64,000 nt of DNA. Origin: Romboutsia ilealis (lineage in GTDB: Bacteria > Bacillota > Clostridia > Peptostreptococcales > Peptostreptococcaceae). The notes beneath the pieces were generated by a model that saw nothing but the letters and a program-made list of their open reading frames with translations, ran no database searches and was not told the origin of the DNA. The position numbers were made by a program, and so were the translations under genes. The DNA lies in contig NZ_LN555523.1 in assembly GCF_900015215.1 (NCBI RefSeq), positions 193,336-257,335 of the forward strand. The letters run 5' to 3'. Below are positions 45,994 through 55,131 of the stretch, in pieces; within the stretch, counting starts at the first letter, position 1, and the number at the start of each line of letters is the position of its first letter.

Positions 45994-47184
45994 ATGAAAT
46001 ATACGTTAAAGTATGGATTGGGACAATTAAAATTTGATATAAAAATTCAATTAGAAGATATATTAAGATTATCATCTACAGGAGAGGATAATGATGAAAC
46101 GAGATTAGCAGAAAGATCAAGTGAAATTAATGATATAATTGGAAAATTATATTTAAGACCAAGTGAAACTAAGAAGAAAAAATCTAATGATGATGGAAAA
46201 AAGAAATATAAAAGCAAATATGATAAAAATAGAATTAAGGATATCTTAACAGAAGATGAATTGAAAGTCATGGAACAGTATGTATTTTCATTTGAATCAG
46301 GAAATAATAAGTTATTTAAAGAGTACTGGGCGGACAGAAAGAAGACAGAGATACCGTTAATAACAACGATATTTTTTAGATGTATTTTAAGAATAAAGGA
46401 TACATACAGAGGTAGTCTAGATAAACTATGGGAAGATTGGAATCTAATAACAGAAGAGTTTAATGAAAGTATATATAAATCACAAGATGAAGCTATAGGA
46501 TTTATTAGATTTAAAGTTGAGGAAAGAATAGAAGAAGAAAAAGAAAGATTAGGGAAAAGTATAAATAACAAATATAAAAGCAATAAAAAAATTGTGCAAT
46601 TACAAAATTCAAGTATTGATAGTATAGTAAATGATTTGATTATATCTGATGATCCTAATAATAATGAAATATATTCTAAGATAATAATTATTACAGATTC
46701 ACTTTTTAAAATAACTGAATATAGAAGAAATTTGAGGTTAAGTAATCAAATTGCAACAGATAAGTTGATGGAAGAAATCATAAAACTATATAATATACTA
46801 CCTAGAGAATCAAGATATGATGCTACATACAAGAACTTAAGGAAGTTAAAAGAAGATATTGAGTTTAAAATTAAAGAAATAGACGGATATATGGATACAT
46901 ATAGAAGAGAAGCTATAAAAAATTGTAAGATAGTTAATGATTATAAAAAGAAAGAAGATAAATTAAAAAAGTCTGGTTATATAGAAGAAGCACAAGAAAT
47001 AGCCGAAAAATGTATAGATATAGAAACTCAATTTAATAAAAATATGAGAAAAAACATGGATATATATACTGATATGTCTCTAAAACGAATGGATTTGGAG
47101 ATAGAAGAGATGGACATGAAAAAATATGAAGATGATAATATAATGAATTCAATGATTAAATTAATAGAAGATATTAATTCTTAA
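45994..47184 (+). CDS. Hypothetical coiled-coil protein (396 aa)
   Basis: ATG 45994 follows GAAGGAG; the in-frame start at 45952 has no ribosome site. The protein is highly charged. It has a lysine-rich segment near residues 60-80 (KKKKSNDDGKKKYKSKYDKN) and several predicted coiled coils (KVEERIEEEKERLGKS, and KKEDKLKKSGYIEEAQEIAE). No catalytic motif is seen. It could be a structural or DNA-binding protein of the element. Confidence 0.6.
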   Translation: MKYTLKYGLGQLKFDIKIQLEDILRLSSTGEDNDETRLAERSSEINDIIGKLYLRPSETKKKKSNDDGKKKYKSKYDKNRIKDILTEDELKVMEQYVFSFESGNNKLFKEYWADRKKTEIPLITTIFFRCILRIKDTYRGSLDKLWEDWNLITEEFNESIYKSQDEAIGFIRFKVEERIEEEKERLGKSINNKYKSNKKIVQLQNSSIDSIVNDLIISDDPNNNEIYSKIIIITDSLFKITEYRRNLRLSNQIATDKLMEEIIKLYNILPRESRYDATYKNLRKLKEDIEFKIKEIDGYMDTYRREAIKNCKIVNDYKKKEDKLKKSGYIEEAQEIAEKCIDIETQFNKNMRKNMDIYTDMSLKRMDLEIEEMDMKKYEDDNIMNSMIKLIEDINS

Positions 47185-47195
47185 TCAGCATAAAA

Positions 47196-47227
47196 ATAGT
47201 ACACAATGAGTGTGCTATTTTTTTTAT
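47196..47227 (+). terminator. Terminator after the coiled-coil gene
   Basis: AAAATAGTACAC-AATGA-GTGTGCTATTTT with a run of eight Ts. Confidence 0.9.
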
Positions 47228-47353
47228 AAAAATGCAAAAAAATTGGATAATGGTTTGGTTAGTTTTTAATCAAAAAGTAGTTTATATTTAGTATCAGAAG
47301 GAAGAAGTGAAAAAAACACGGCCTTTCGGGCTTTGACAACAGGAGGTATATTA

Positions 47354-47671
47354 ATGACAAACTTTAAAAGTGTAAAGGTAGAATTAACTCTACTTATTGA
47401 GTGTAAAGAAGGAAATCATAGTGAATTAGAATGGATGATTGATGAAGGTGTATTAAATGAAAAAGAATATAGTTTAACTATATTGGGCAGTACAGAGTAT
47501 GAAGATAACGCAAGGGCTATTTACATACTTATGAATACAGAGGGATCATACGAAAAAAACTTACAACGATTAAGTAGATTACACTTGAAAATTGAGAACT
47601 TACTTAAAGATACAAGTGTTAAATATAGAGGTATATCTTTAGTACCGAATAATGTTAAATGGGATAAATAG
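47354..47671 (+). CDS. Hypothetical protein (105 aa)
   Basis: ATG 47354 with AGGAGG 8 bases upstream (the TTG at 47333 is rejected). Soluble, beta/alpha mixture (SVKVELTLLIECKEGNHSEL). It precedes the DUF927 helicase by 11 bases and may be its accessory protein. Confidence 0.6.
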   Translation: MTNFKSVKVELTLLIECKEGNHSELEWMIDEGVLNEKEYSLTILGSTEYEDNARAIYILMNTEGSYEKNLQRLSRLHLKIENLLKDTSVKYRGISLVPNNVKWDK

Positions 47672-47682
47672 GAGGAATACAA

Positions 47683-49446
47683 ATGAGCATGGCAATAAAC
47701 AGAGAAGAATTAATTAAATTATATGAGGAAATAGGATTAAATGTTCTAGATAATAACACAGTTATGAATTCATCTAATAAAAAGATATGCAATTTTTTAG
47801 TAAATGTAATAGAACAAAGAGTTATAGATGGAAAAATGTACTTATGTATAAATGCTCTAGGGATTAACGGAGAGGTATTACCAGAGGTAATATTAGATTC
47901 ACATACTATAAATAGACCTACATGGGTAACTGATAATTTTGGTTTTAAATATTCTATAGATAAAAAATATATTAATGACTTTATTGAATTGATACAACAC
48001 TTATGTATGAATATAAAAACTAAGTATATATATGACCACACAGGATGGATATATCAAGACAATAAGTGGATATATCTACATGGTGGAGGAGTTATAGGAG
48101 GTTCAAATGTTCAAGTTGAGTTAGATGAATCAATAGATAACTATGTACTACCAGATAAAATTAGTGATATAAATAAAGCGTGTGAAATGAGCTTAAAGCT
48201 CGTAGATTTAATGGAAGATGATAAAGGTATTATATTCTCTTCATTAGTTTACTTATCTCCACTTATTGAAATTATCAGTAGAAAAACTAAACCACCAGAA
48301 AATATAGTATGGACATATGGAAAAACAGGATCAAGAAAAACAGCAGTATCAAAAGTTGTATTAAGTCATTTTGGTGATTTTAATAAAAAGATTCCAGCTA
48401 CATTTAATGATACGATTACAGCTATTGAATTAAAAGCTAATAAGTTAAAGGATAGCCTATACTTATGTGATGACTTTGCACCTAAACAAGAATATAGGGA
48501 TAAAAAAATTCAAGACTCAAAAGCAGAATCTATTATAAGAATGTATGGAGATAGAGTAGGGAAAGGACGCTCAAGTAATAAGTTAGATATAAAGGATGCT
48601 AAGAGGCCTAGAGGAATGATATTAATAACAGGAGAAGATCTCGTATGTGGAGAATCGTCTAATGCTAGATTATTATCAATAGAATTGAATAGAAACTCAG
48701 TAGACTTAAACATATTAACTGAATTACAAAACAACAGTCATTTGCTTGGCGAAGCAATGAGAGGATACATAGAATGGCTATTATGTGGTATGGAAAATAT
48801 TGATGAATTATCTAATATATTATTATATAACTTTAAATCTTACAGGGATGAAATTAGAGAACAATATAAAGATGATATACATGGAAGAACTATTGAGTCT
48901 AGTGCATGGATATTAGTAGGTTTTAGTTGTATGTTAAATTATATTAGAGATAAAGGTGTTATAGATAAGTATGAAGATGATGAGTACATGGATAGAGCGA
49001 TTAAAGTTGTAGAAAGATTAATAGAAGAGCAGATAAAATTAATATCGAGAAACTCACCTATAGATATATTTTTAAATACATTAAAGGAATCAATAAATTC
49101 AAAGTCAATAAGAATAGCAACATTAAATGACCAGAACCAAGTTATAGAAGATAAATTAGAATATATATGTGGATATAAGGATAAGGAATATTATTACTTT
49201 TACACAGATAAAGTATATTCTTTTATAGAATTTGAAAATAAAAAAAGAGGTATACATTTGGGAATAAGTCAAAGACAACTAGTGAAACAGTTAAGAGATA
49301 GTGGAATTGTGAAAGTTGATTCTAACAATGATTCTCCTAAAAAAACTATTCATACAAAAGATGCTAGTGATTCAACAGGATATACAACAATAAGACCAAG
49401 AATGCTTCAGATAGAAAGAAGTATAATTGAGAACTTTCAAATATAA
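47683..49446 (+). CDS. DUF927-domain helicase-like ATPase
   Basis: The 587-aa protein has Walker A TYGKTGSRKTAVSKVVL near residue 211, Walker B LYLCDDFAPK near 262 and the RPRGMILITGED sensor-like segment, as in DUF927 proteins. These are found on plasmids, integrative elements and some phages and are thought to be replication helicases or primase partners. The last ~100 residues form an extra winged-helix-like tail. It is the likely replication gene of element 2. Confidence 0.75.
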   Translation: MSMAINREELIKLYEEIGLNVLDNNTVMNSSNKKICNFLVNVIEQRVIDGKMYLCINALGINGEVLPEVILDSHTINRPTWVTDNFGFKYSIDKKYINDFIELIQHLCMNIKTKYIYDHTGWIYQDNKWIYLHGGGVIGGSNVQVELDESIDNYVLPDKISDINKACEMSLKLVDLMEDDKGIIFSSLVYLSPLIEIISRKTKPPENIVWTYGKTGSRKTAVSKVVLSHFGDFNKKIPATFNDTITAIELKANKLKDSLYLCDDFAPKQEYRDKKIQDSKAESIIRMYGDRVGKGRSSNKLDIKDAKRPRGMILITGEDLVCGESSNARLLSIELNRNSVDLNILTELQNNSHLLGEAMRGYIEWLLCGMENIDELSNILLYNFKSYRDEIREQYKDDIHGRTIESSAWILVGFSCMLNYIRDKGVIDKYEDDEYMDRAIKVVERLIEEQIKLISRNSPIDIFLNTLKESINSKSIRIATLNDQNQVIEDKLEYICGYKDKEYYYFYTDKVYSFIEFENKKRGIHLGISQRQLVKQLRDSGIVKVDSNNDSPKKTIHTKDASDSTGYTTIRPRMLQIERSIIENFQI

Positions 49447-49451
49447 CTTAT

Positions 49452-49482
49452 AATCAAGAGTGCTTATGTACTCTTGATTATA
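49452..49482 (+). terminator. Hairpin after the DUF927 gene
   Basis: TAATCAAGAGT pairs with ACTCTTGATTA; the following run is T-poor (TATTCT). Confidence 0.6.
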
Positions 49483-49508
49483 TTCTATGATAAATGGAGG
49501 ATATAAAT

Positions 49509-49664
49509 ATGACAGAAACTTATAAAATCAGCATAGGAAGAAAAGATTTATATTCTAAAGACTATAAGGTAGTTGAAAGAACTGACTATGAAAAGAGACA
49601 CACAGTTAATATAAGTAGAAGCTTAGTAGATATACTTTCTATACTTGTAAAAGAAGATAGATAG
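49509..49664 (+). CDS. Small hypothetical protein (51 aa)
   Basis: ATG 49509 follows TGGAGG. The basic, soluble peptide (YKISIGRKDLYSKDYKVVER, then HTVNISRSLVDIL) has no recognised family. It is followed by a hairpin GGTTACACACT/AGTGTGTAGCC. Confidence 0.5.
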   Translation: MTETYKISIGRKDLYSKDYKVVERTDYEKRHTVNISRSLVDILSILVKEDR

Positions 49665-49750
49665 ATTAAAATATGGTTACACACTTAGTGTTAGTGTGTA
49701 GCCTCTAATATAGATTAAAATTAGTATATTTAAACTTTGGAGGAGCTAGT

Positions 49751-51304
49751 ATGGCAGCGAAGAAAGCAGTAGTATATGCAAGATTTAGTTCAGACAATCA
49801 AAGGGATGAGTCAATAGATGCTCAATTAAGAGCAATCAATGAATATGCAGATAAGAATAATATAAAGATAGTTAATCAGTTCATAGATAGAGCAAAATCA
49901 GCAACATCAGATAAAAGACCGGAGTTTCAAAATATGATTAAATTCTGTGAAGCAGATACAACAGGAATATCTATGGTAATAGTTCATAAGCTAGATAGAT
50001 TTTCTAGAGATAAGTATGATTCAGCTATGTATAAACAGAAATTAAAAGTAAAAGGAATAAGAGTTGTAAGTGTATTAGAGAACTTAGATAACTCACCTGA
50101 ATCTTTAATATTAGAATCGGTTATAGAGGGAATGGCTCAATATTATAGTGCAAACTTAGCGAGAGAAGTTGCTAAAGGTCAAAAAGAAAATGCACTTAAA
50201 GCACTTCATAATGGAGGGGATGCACCATTAGGTTATGATGTAGCACATGATAAAACCTATATAGTTAATGAAGAAGAAGCTCAAGCAGTAAAAATTATAT
50301 TTGATAGATATGTACAAGGATATTCATATAGTAAGATAATAGATGAATTAAATAATCTAGGATATAAGACTAAAAGAGGTAATAAGTTCGGCAAGAATAG
50401 TTTACATGGAATATTGAATAATGAGAAGTATACAGGAGTATATGTATTTAACAAGACCCAGAGAAAAGGTGTAGATGGAAAAAGAAATGGTCATAAGCAA
50501 AAGAGTGATGATGAAATAATAAAGGTAGAAGGTGGTATGCCAGCTATAATTAATAAAGAGATATTTGCACAAGCACAAGAGATGATTCAAAAAAGAAAGA
50601 AAACTCCAGGTGCACATAAAGCAACTACAACATATCTATTAACAGGACTAATTAGATGTGGGGAATGTGGACATGCAATGCAAGGTAATAAAAGAAAGGA
50701 CTCTTATGGAAATGATTATATTTCATATAGATGTGGATGTAGAAAACAAAAGAGGGAATGTAGTAATAGAGAGATAAAAAGAGACTATTTAGAAGAGTTT
50801 ATATTACAGGAACTTGAAAATAACATATTAAATGATGAAGCTATACCAGTTTTAAGTAAGGCATTGAATGAGAAAATGAATGATAAGAATGAAAGTAATG
50901 CAGAGTTACTTAAAAATTTAGAACAAAAGTTAGAGAAAGTAAATAAAGAGATAAATAATATACTAAATGCTATAATGAATGGTATAGTAAATAACATGTT
51001 AAAAGATAAGCTTGATGAGCTGGAACAAGTGAAGCTAAATTTGGATTTAAAAATGAATGAATTAAAGACAGAAAATAAATCTGTAGATAGTGTAGCTATA
51101 ACAGAAGAACAAATAAGAGGTATGTTTTCAAGATTTAAAGATTTTGTACTAGAGAGAAATATACCAGAATGTAAGAAGTTTATAGGAGACTATATAAAGG
51201 AAGTAATCGTATATAAAGACCATGTTGAAGTTGTATTCAATGTGGTCTTTTCTTTTGTTGAGGATAAAGTAAATTATAATATACAGTGTATTCTACATAG
51301 ATGA
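49751..51304 (+). CDS. Large serine recombinase
   Basis: The 517-aa protein has the resolvase catalytic domain with the nucleophile serine in VVYARFSSDNQRDESIDAQL, the conserved arginines in HKLDRFSRDKYD, the recombinase domain (GYSYSKIIDELNNLGYKTKR), a zinc ribbon CGECGHAMQG...CGCRKQKREC, and a long coiled coil (KLEKVNKEINNILNAIMNGI). All parts are present, so it is likely active. It is the probable mobility gene of element 2; its own att site is not identified. The stop overlaps the long frame of the next gene. Confidence 0.93.
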   Translation: MAAKKAVVYARFSSDNQRDESIDAQLRAINEYADKNNIKIVNQFIDRAKSATSDKRPEFQNMIKFCEADTTGISMVIVHKLDRFSRDKYDSAMYKQKLKVKGIRVVSVLENLDNSPESLILESVIEGMAQYYSANLAREVAKGQKENALKALHNGGDAPLGYDVAHDKTYIVNEEEAQAVKIIFDRYVQGYSYSKIIDELNNLGYKTKRGNKFGKNSLHGILNNEKYTGVYVFNKTQRKGVDGKRNGHKQKSDDEIIKVEGGMPAIINKEIFAQAQEMIQKRKKTPGAHKATTTYLLTGLIRCGECGHAMQGNKRKDSYGNDYISYRCGCRKQKRECSNREIKRDYLEEFILQELENNILNDEAIPVLSKALNEKMNDKNESNAELLKNLEQKLEKVNKEINNILNAIMNGIVNNMLKDKLDELEQVKLNLDLKMNELKTENKSVDSVAITEEQIRGMFSRFKDFVLERNIPECKKFIGDYIKEVIVYKDHVEVVFNVVFSFVEDKVNYNIQCILHR

Positions 51305-51360
51305 TAAATATATGGTATAATTATACATATTATAACAAAAACGTAAAAAGGAGTATAAAT

Positions 51361-52275
51361 ATGCCATATAGTAATAGCTTAGATAGATTGAAAAATGAGT
51401 TGAATGAAATTAATGATGGACTATGTCTATTTTTGAAAACGAATACAAATATATATTCATTTAGAAGTGAATTAACAGAAGAACAGCAGATAGAAATATT
51501 AAATCCAATAAGTACATGCTTAGATGGAAAAGAATATGCTCAATACGATTCATTAGAGAGAAGGGTTAATACAGTATATTACATTATAGATGGTATGGAA
51601 GAATTTCATGCATTCAGTAATATTATAGATCTAAATAATCAAATAATAAATAATGATGTAGCAATTGCTACAATTAGAACTATTGACACTGAGAAGATAA
51701 AAATTATTATATTTAAAAAAGGTGATTTTATATTTTTATATAGATACAATTCTAGCAAATTATTTAAACAAGGGTGGAAAGCTAGATTTAATAATGAAGA
51801 AGCTGTGGTTGAAAAAGAAAATGATAGTATATTAGTATTATCTAAGGCTATACCTGACATAATATTAGATACTAGAGAAAATTGTTCATTTATACTAAAT
51901 ATAACTCAAGCAGAGTATATTTTAGAAATAGATGAATTATTTAGGGGGACTATGAATAATGTAGAAACAAACTTAAGAAGGTTTAACCTAATGCAAGAAG
52001 ATACCATTATAGATTTTTTGAATGAAGTATCTGGAAAGAACACTTACATGAGAAAACTTCATAAAATACAAACAACACAATCATATCAATATTTTTATAA
52101 TAATATTGAAAGAGTTCCAGAAGTTTTAAGACAATATAACTTAAATGTTAATTTTGATGAGATAAATGGTCAAATTATATTTGATGAAGATACAGATGTA
52201 GGAGATGTATTACATTTGTTTGCAGATGATTATGTTAGAAGATATATAAGTGAAAGAGATGATGTTATTAAATAG
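51361..52275 (+). CDS. kwaB: Kiwa-type antiphage protein KwaB-like (DUF4868)
   Basis: ATG 51361 follows AAAAGGAG; the longer frame from 51301 begins in the recombinase stop and is rejected. The 304-aa protein shows the DUF4868 pattern: a middle region with KIKIIIFKKGDFIFLYRY and IPDIILDTRENCSFILNITQ, a helical part ending YNLNVNFDEINGQIIFDE, and the C-terminal VGDVLHLFADDYVRRYISER. In Kiwa, KwaB is the cytoplasmic DNA-binding effector. The next gene encodes a membrane protein of KwaA size. Family call is from motif recall, not a search. Confidence 0.65.
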   Translation: MPYSNSLDRLKNELNEINDGLCLFLKTNTNIYSFRSELTEEQQIEILNPISTCLDGKEYAQYDSLERRVNTVYYIIDGMEEFHAFSNIIDLNNQIINNDVAIATIRTIDTEKIKIIIFKKGDFIFLYRYNSSKLFKQGWKARFNNEEAVVEKENDSILVLSKAIPDIILDTRENCSFILNITQAEYILEIDELFRGTMNNVETNLRRFNLMQEDTIIDFLNEVSGKNTYMRKLHKIQTTQSYQYFYNNIERVPEVLRQYNLNVNFDEINGQIIFDEDTDVGDVLHLFADDYVRRYISERDDVIK

Positions 52276-52294
52276 TTAAAAAGGAGGAAGACAT

Positions 52295-52876
52295 ATGCTT
52301 CCGAAGTTAGCTCTGTCCTTAACAGGATTTTTACCTCTATATTTAGTAATGATTTTTATGTATTCATATGTATATTTATGCATAGAACAAAGTAAGAATA
52401 TTAAAAACTATATACTATGTACAATAACGATTGTATTAATAATACAAATTATTTGTATTATAATTGTAAATAAGTATATAAAAAGTAAAGAGTCGTTAAG
52501 AATTACTGAAAATGAAATTATATTTAGTAATATTAAAGAAGATAAAAAGGCTCATATGGATTATATGATGACATACTTGCTTCCTTTATTAACCTTTGAC
52601 ATAGATAAAGTTGATATTTTTTATATAGTATATACAAATATATTTATAATTATATTTGTGTTATTAAATGCAAAATCAGAAAATCTAAATATAAATATTT
52701 TATTATGGTTTAAAGGATATTCTGTTTATACAGGAATTAACAATGAAGGTGAGGAGAAAGTATTATTAATCAAGAAGAAAAGATTTTATAATATTAGAGC
52801 TAAACATGATAAATATAGATTTGTATCTTTTGGAGGTAGCAATGATATTTATTTATGTAAAAGATATATAGAATAG
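52295..52876 (+). CDS. kwaA: Membrane protein, KwaA-like partner of KwaB
   Basis: The 193-aa protein has about four membrane helices (residues about 5-25, 38-58, 85-105, 106-125), with YMMTYLLPLLTFDIDKVDIF before the third. A soluble tail follows (WFKGYSVYTGINNEGEEKVL). Size, helix number and the TYLLP-then-GY pattern fit the Kiwa membrane sensor KwaA. It starts 19 bases after kwaB with AAAGGAGG. The usual order is kwaA-kwaB; here it is reversed. The att copy at 52904 lies 28 bases after the stop. Confidence 0.55.
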   Translation: MLPKLALSLTGFLPLYLVMIFMYSYVYLCIEQSKNIKNYILCTITIVLIIQIICIIIVNKYIKSKESLRITENEIIFSNIKEDKKAHMDYMMTYLLPLLTFDIDKVDIFYIVYTNIFIIIFVLLNAKSENLNINILLWFKGYSVYTGINNEGEEKVLLIKKKRFYNIRAKHDKYRFVSFGGSNDIYLCKRYIE

Positions 52877-52903
52877 TGTATCGTGGGTATTATTCCTGCG
52901 ATT

Positions 52904-52921
52904 CGTCTCCACCATTGAAAT
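52904..52921 (+). other. Third copy of the ssrA 3'-end attachment sequence
   Basis: CGTCTCCACCATTGAAAT continues past ACCA exactly as at 32740, indicating that both derive from the same ancestral junction. It marks the right end of element 2. Confidence 0.8.
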
Positions 52922-52960
52922 AAAAAACTACTAAGTTTATTACTTGGTAGTTTTTTATTT
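52922..52960 (+). terminator. Displaced terminator next to the third att copy
   Basis: AAAAAACTACTAAG pairs with CTTGGTAGTTTTTT. Confidence 0.85.
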
Positions 52961-53195
52961 TAATTTATAATTTGTGTAAATAATATATTGAAATAAAAGT
53001 TAAGTACTAGAATATAGCTATGGAAATACAAGACAATTTAGAAATATATCCGTATAGTGAAAATATATAAAATATAATATATAATTAAGATAAATATTTC
53101 ATACTTTTATTTATTAAAATAAAATTTTAAGTTTATTAAATAGATGATTAATGTAGGAATAAGAAAAAATGAATTTATTGAATAGGGAGATTTTT

Positions 53196-54371
53196 ATGGA
53201 TGCAAAGGATAATAATGAAACGATAAATATGATGCTAGATATGGAATATATTCCATCTATTTATGATGAAAAAATTAATATTGAAAAATACACAAAAATT
53301 CCATTATCAAAATTATCTATTTTAGGGGTTGGATTTTCAAATATATCTGAGGTTACACGTACTATAACACAGAGTATTAATACTGATGGATTATATAGAT
53401 GTGTTTTACCTAAAGGTGCTACTAAATTAGCACAAGCAAAAGATGGAACAGGAGCACTAGGTTCTGCATTTGACACAAATAATAAATTAATTGGCCAAGC
53501 TAGATGGATAAAACAAGATAACGTTAGACAAGTTACAACAATGCCTTATAATCCAACAATGCTTTTTATGGCTGCCACATTAATGAGTATAGACAAGAAG
53601 CTTGATAGTATCCAAGAAACACAACAAAAAATACTCTCATTTCTAGAGAATAAAGAAAAGGCAAATTTAAAGGCAAGTTTAGATACTTTATCTGATATAC
53701 TAAATAATTACAAATATAATTGGGAGAATGAAAAATACAGGACTAATAAACATATTTTAGTCCAAAGTATCAAACATGATGCATCTAAAAGTATTGAATT
53801 TCATCAAACTCAAATTAGGGAAAAATTGAAAAAACAATCATTATTACATATTAATAAAAGCGTTAATAATAAAATGGAAAAAATTTATTCACAATTTAAA
53901 GATTATCAATTAGCTTTATATATATTTTCATTTGCTTCATTTATTGAAATAATATTACTTGGTAATTTCAATGTAGAATATCTTAATAATACTTCTAATA
54001 AAATTGAAAGTTTATCTTTAAAATATAGGGAACTTTATACTGAATGTTATAACATAATTGAAGGATATGCTAGTACATCTATGGAATCTCATTTATTAAA
54101 TGGATTAGCAAAAATAAGTAAAACTTCAGGACAATTAATTTCCAAAGTTCCAGTAGTAAATAAATCACCAATAGATGGGGTATTAATGGAAACAGGTGAA
54201 CGATTAGAAAAATTTGAATCTAATAAAACTAATAAAACACTTAAAAATTTTATTGATGCTAGAAGTAGTCAAGTTCAATTATTTGTTGATAATATAAATA
54301 CAGTGAATAAGTTATACAATGAACCACTAGAATTTTTAATATATAAAGAATACATATATATTAAAGATTAA
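53196..54371 (+). CDS. Unknown protein (391 aa), sole cargo between two att copies
   Basis: ATG 53196 follows TAGGGAG; an upstream in-frame start at 53169 has no ribosome site. No family is recognised. Features seen: an N-terminal mixed domain with LYRCVLPKGATKLAQAKDGT and LGSAFDTNNKLIGQARW, then a short coiled coil (MSIDKKLDSIQETQQKILSF). A long helical part and a weakly hydrophobic helix near 250-265 (LYIFSFASFIEIILLG) follow, then a C-terminal helical region. Codon use matches the island. It stands alone between att sequences, so it is probably accessory cargo, perhaps defence-related (speculation). Confidence 0.6.
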   Translation: MDAKDNNETINMMLDMEYIPSIYDEKINIEKYTKIPLSKLSILGVGFSNISEVTRTITQSINTDGLYRCVLPKGATKLAQAKDGTGALGSAFDTNNKLIGQARWIKQDNVRQVTTMPYNPTMLFMAATLMSIDKKLDSIQETQQKILSFLENKEKANLKASLDTLSDILNNYKYNWENEKYRTNKHILVQSIKHDASKSIEFHQTQIREKLKKQSLLHINKSVNNKMEKIYSQFKDYQLALYIFSFASFIEIILLGNFNVEYLNNTSNKIESLSLKYRELYTECYNIIEGYASTSMESHLLNGLAKISKTSGQLISKVPVVNKSPIDGVLMETGERLEKFESNKTNKTLKNFIDARSSQVQLFVDNINTVNKLYNEPLEFLIYKEYIYIKD

Positions 54372-54658
54372 AAAGTTGAATATTTAGTTTTGTATAAAAT
54401 TCAAAGGAGTAGTCTAATTTTAATTATTAAAGTACATAAGAATTACATTGATGTAATGGTCTATATGTTTTACCTTATACTGATATATTATCTAGCGAAT
54501 ACAGAATCAAGAGTATTAAATATATCTGACGATTTATATTGAAATAATATGTTATTGATATAATTTGTAAAAGATTTTTTGCAACAATAACTTTGTTCTT
54601 GTATGACCTATGGAGAAAAATTGTATAAAATAAAATTGTGGATATGATTATTGTGAAT

Positions 54659-54676
54659 CGTCTTCACTAGTGAAAT
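54659..54676 (+). other. Decayed fourth att copy
   Basis: CGTCTTCACTAGTGAAAT differs from CGTCTCCACCATTGAAAT at four positions and is followed, like the others, by a terminator. Confidence 0.55.
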
Positions 54677-54681
54677 ATATG

Positions 54682-54713
54682 AAAAGATATTAGTAAATTG
54701 CTAATATTTTTTT
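54682..54713 (+). terminator. Terminator next to the fourth att copy
   Basis: AAAAGATATTAG pairs with CTAATATTTTT and ends in seven Ts. Confidence 0.8.
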
Positions 54714-54716
54714 ATT

Positions 54717-54916
54717 TGTAAAAAACAATACAAGTAATGATTTAGATTTTCTTAAAACAGTAGTACTAGACTATTCTAGAGATGAATATCATAAAATATA
54801 AGCTATATTAACTAATGAAAATTTAATTATTACTTTAGAAGTAGAATCATTAGAATTTACTATCCAAATCTTAAAAGATTTAGATGCTTTTGAAGAAGAA
54901 GCATTAATTTCCTAGA
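54717..54916 (+). pseudogene. Degenerate reading frame of unknown origin
   Basis: A frame with protein-like composition (NDLDFLKTVVLDYSRDEYHK, stop, AILTNENLIITLEVESLEFT) is broken by an in-frame TAA near 54801 and has no start. No family recognised. The stretch from 54372 to 55000 holds nothing else except the att copy and terminator. Confidence 0.35.
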
Positions 54917-55004
54917 TAAATTTTTATAAAACTAATAATTTCAAATATTTTTTTGAATTAATAAATTAGACTAAGTAAATTTAAGGTTTATTTCTCAATA
55001 AAAT

Positions 55005-55131
55005 ATAGTATAATATATGTATATAAAGTAAAAAAGAAATTACAATCTACGGAAATAGAGTGTGATTTCTATGTAATCAATTTGATATTAATCGTTTGAA
55101 TCACTCTTATTGCCAGTAAGAGTGATTTTTA
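55005..55131 (+). ncRNA. Candidate antitoxin RNA of a type I toxin-antitoxin module
   Basis: A TATAAT box near 55010 would start a plus-strand RNA near 55020. It would end at the perfect hairpin AATCACTCTTA (55099-55109) / TAAGAGTGATT (55117-55127) with five Ts. Its last ~45 bases are antisense to the 3' end of the toxin frame on the other strand. Convergent overlap of this kind is the layout of C. difficile type I modules. Confidence 0.5.

Noticed and set aside
46047-46583. Minus-strand 178-aa frame inside the coiled-coil gene
   Set aside because: Serine/leucine-rich antisense shadow, no ribosome site, no domain; the plus-strand frame has a proper start.
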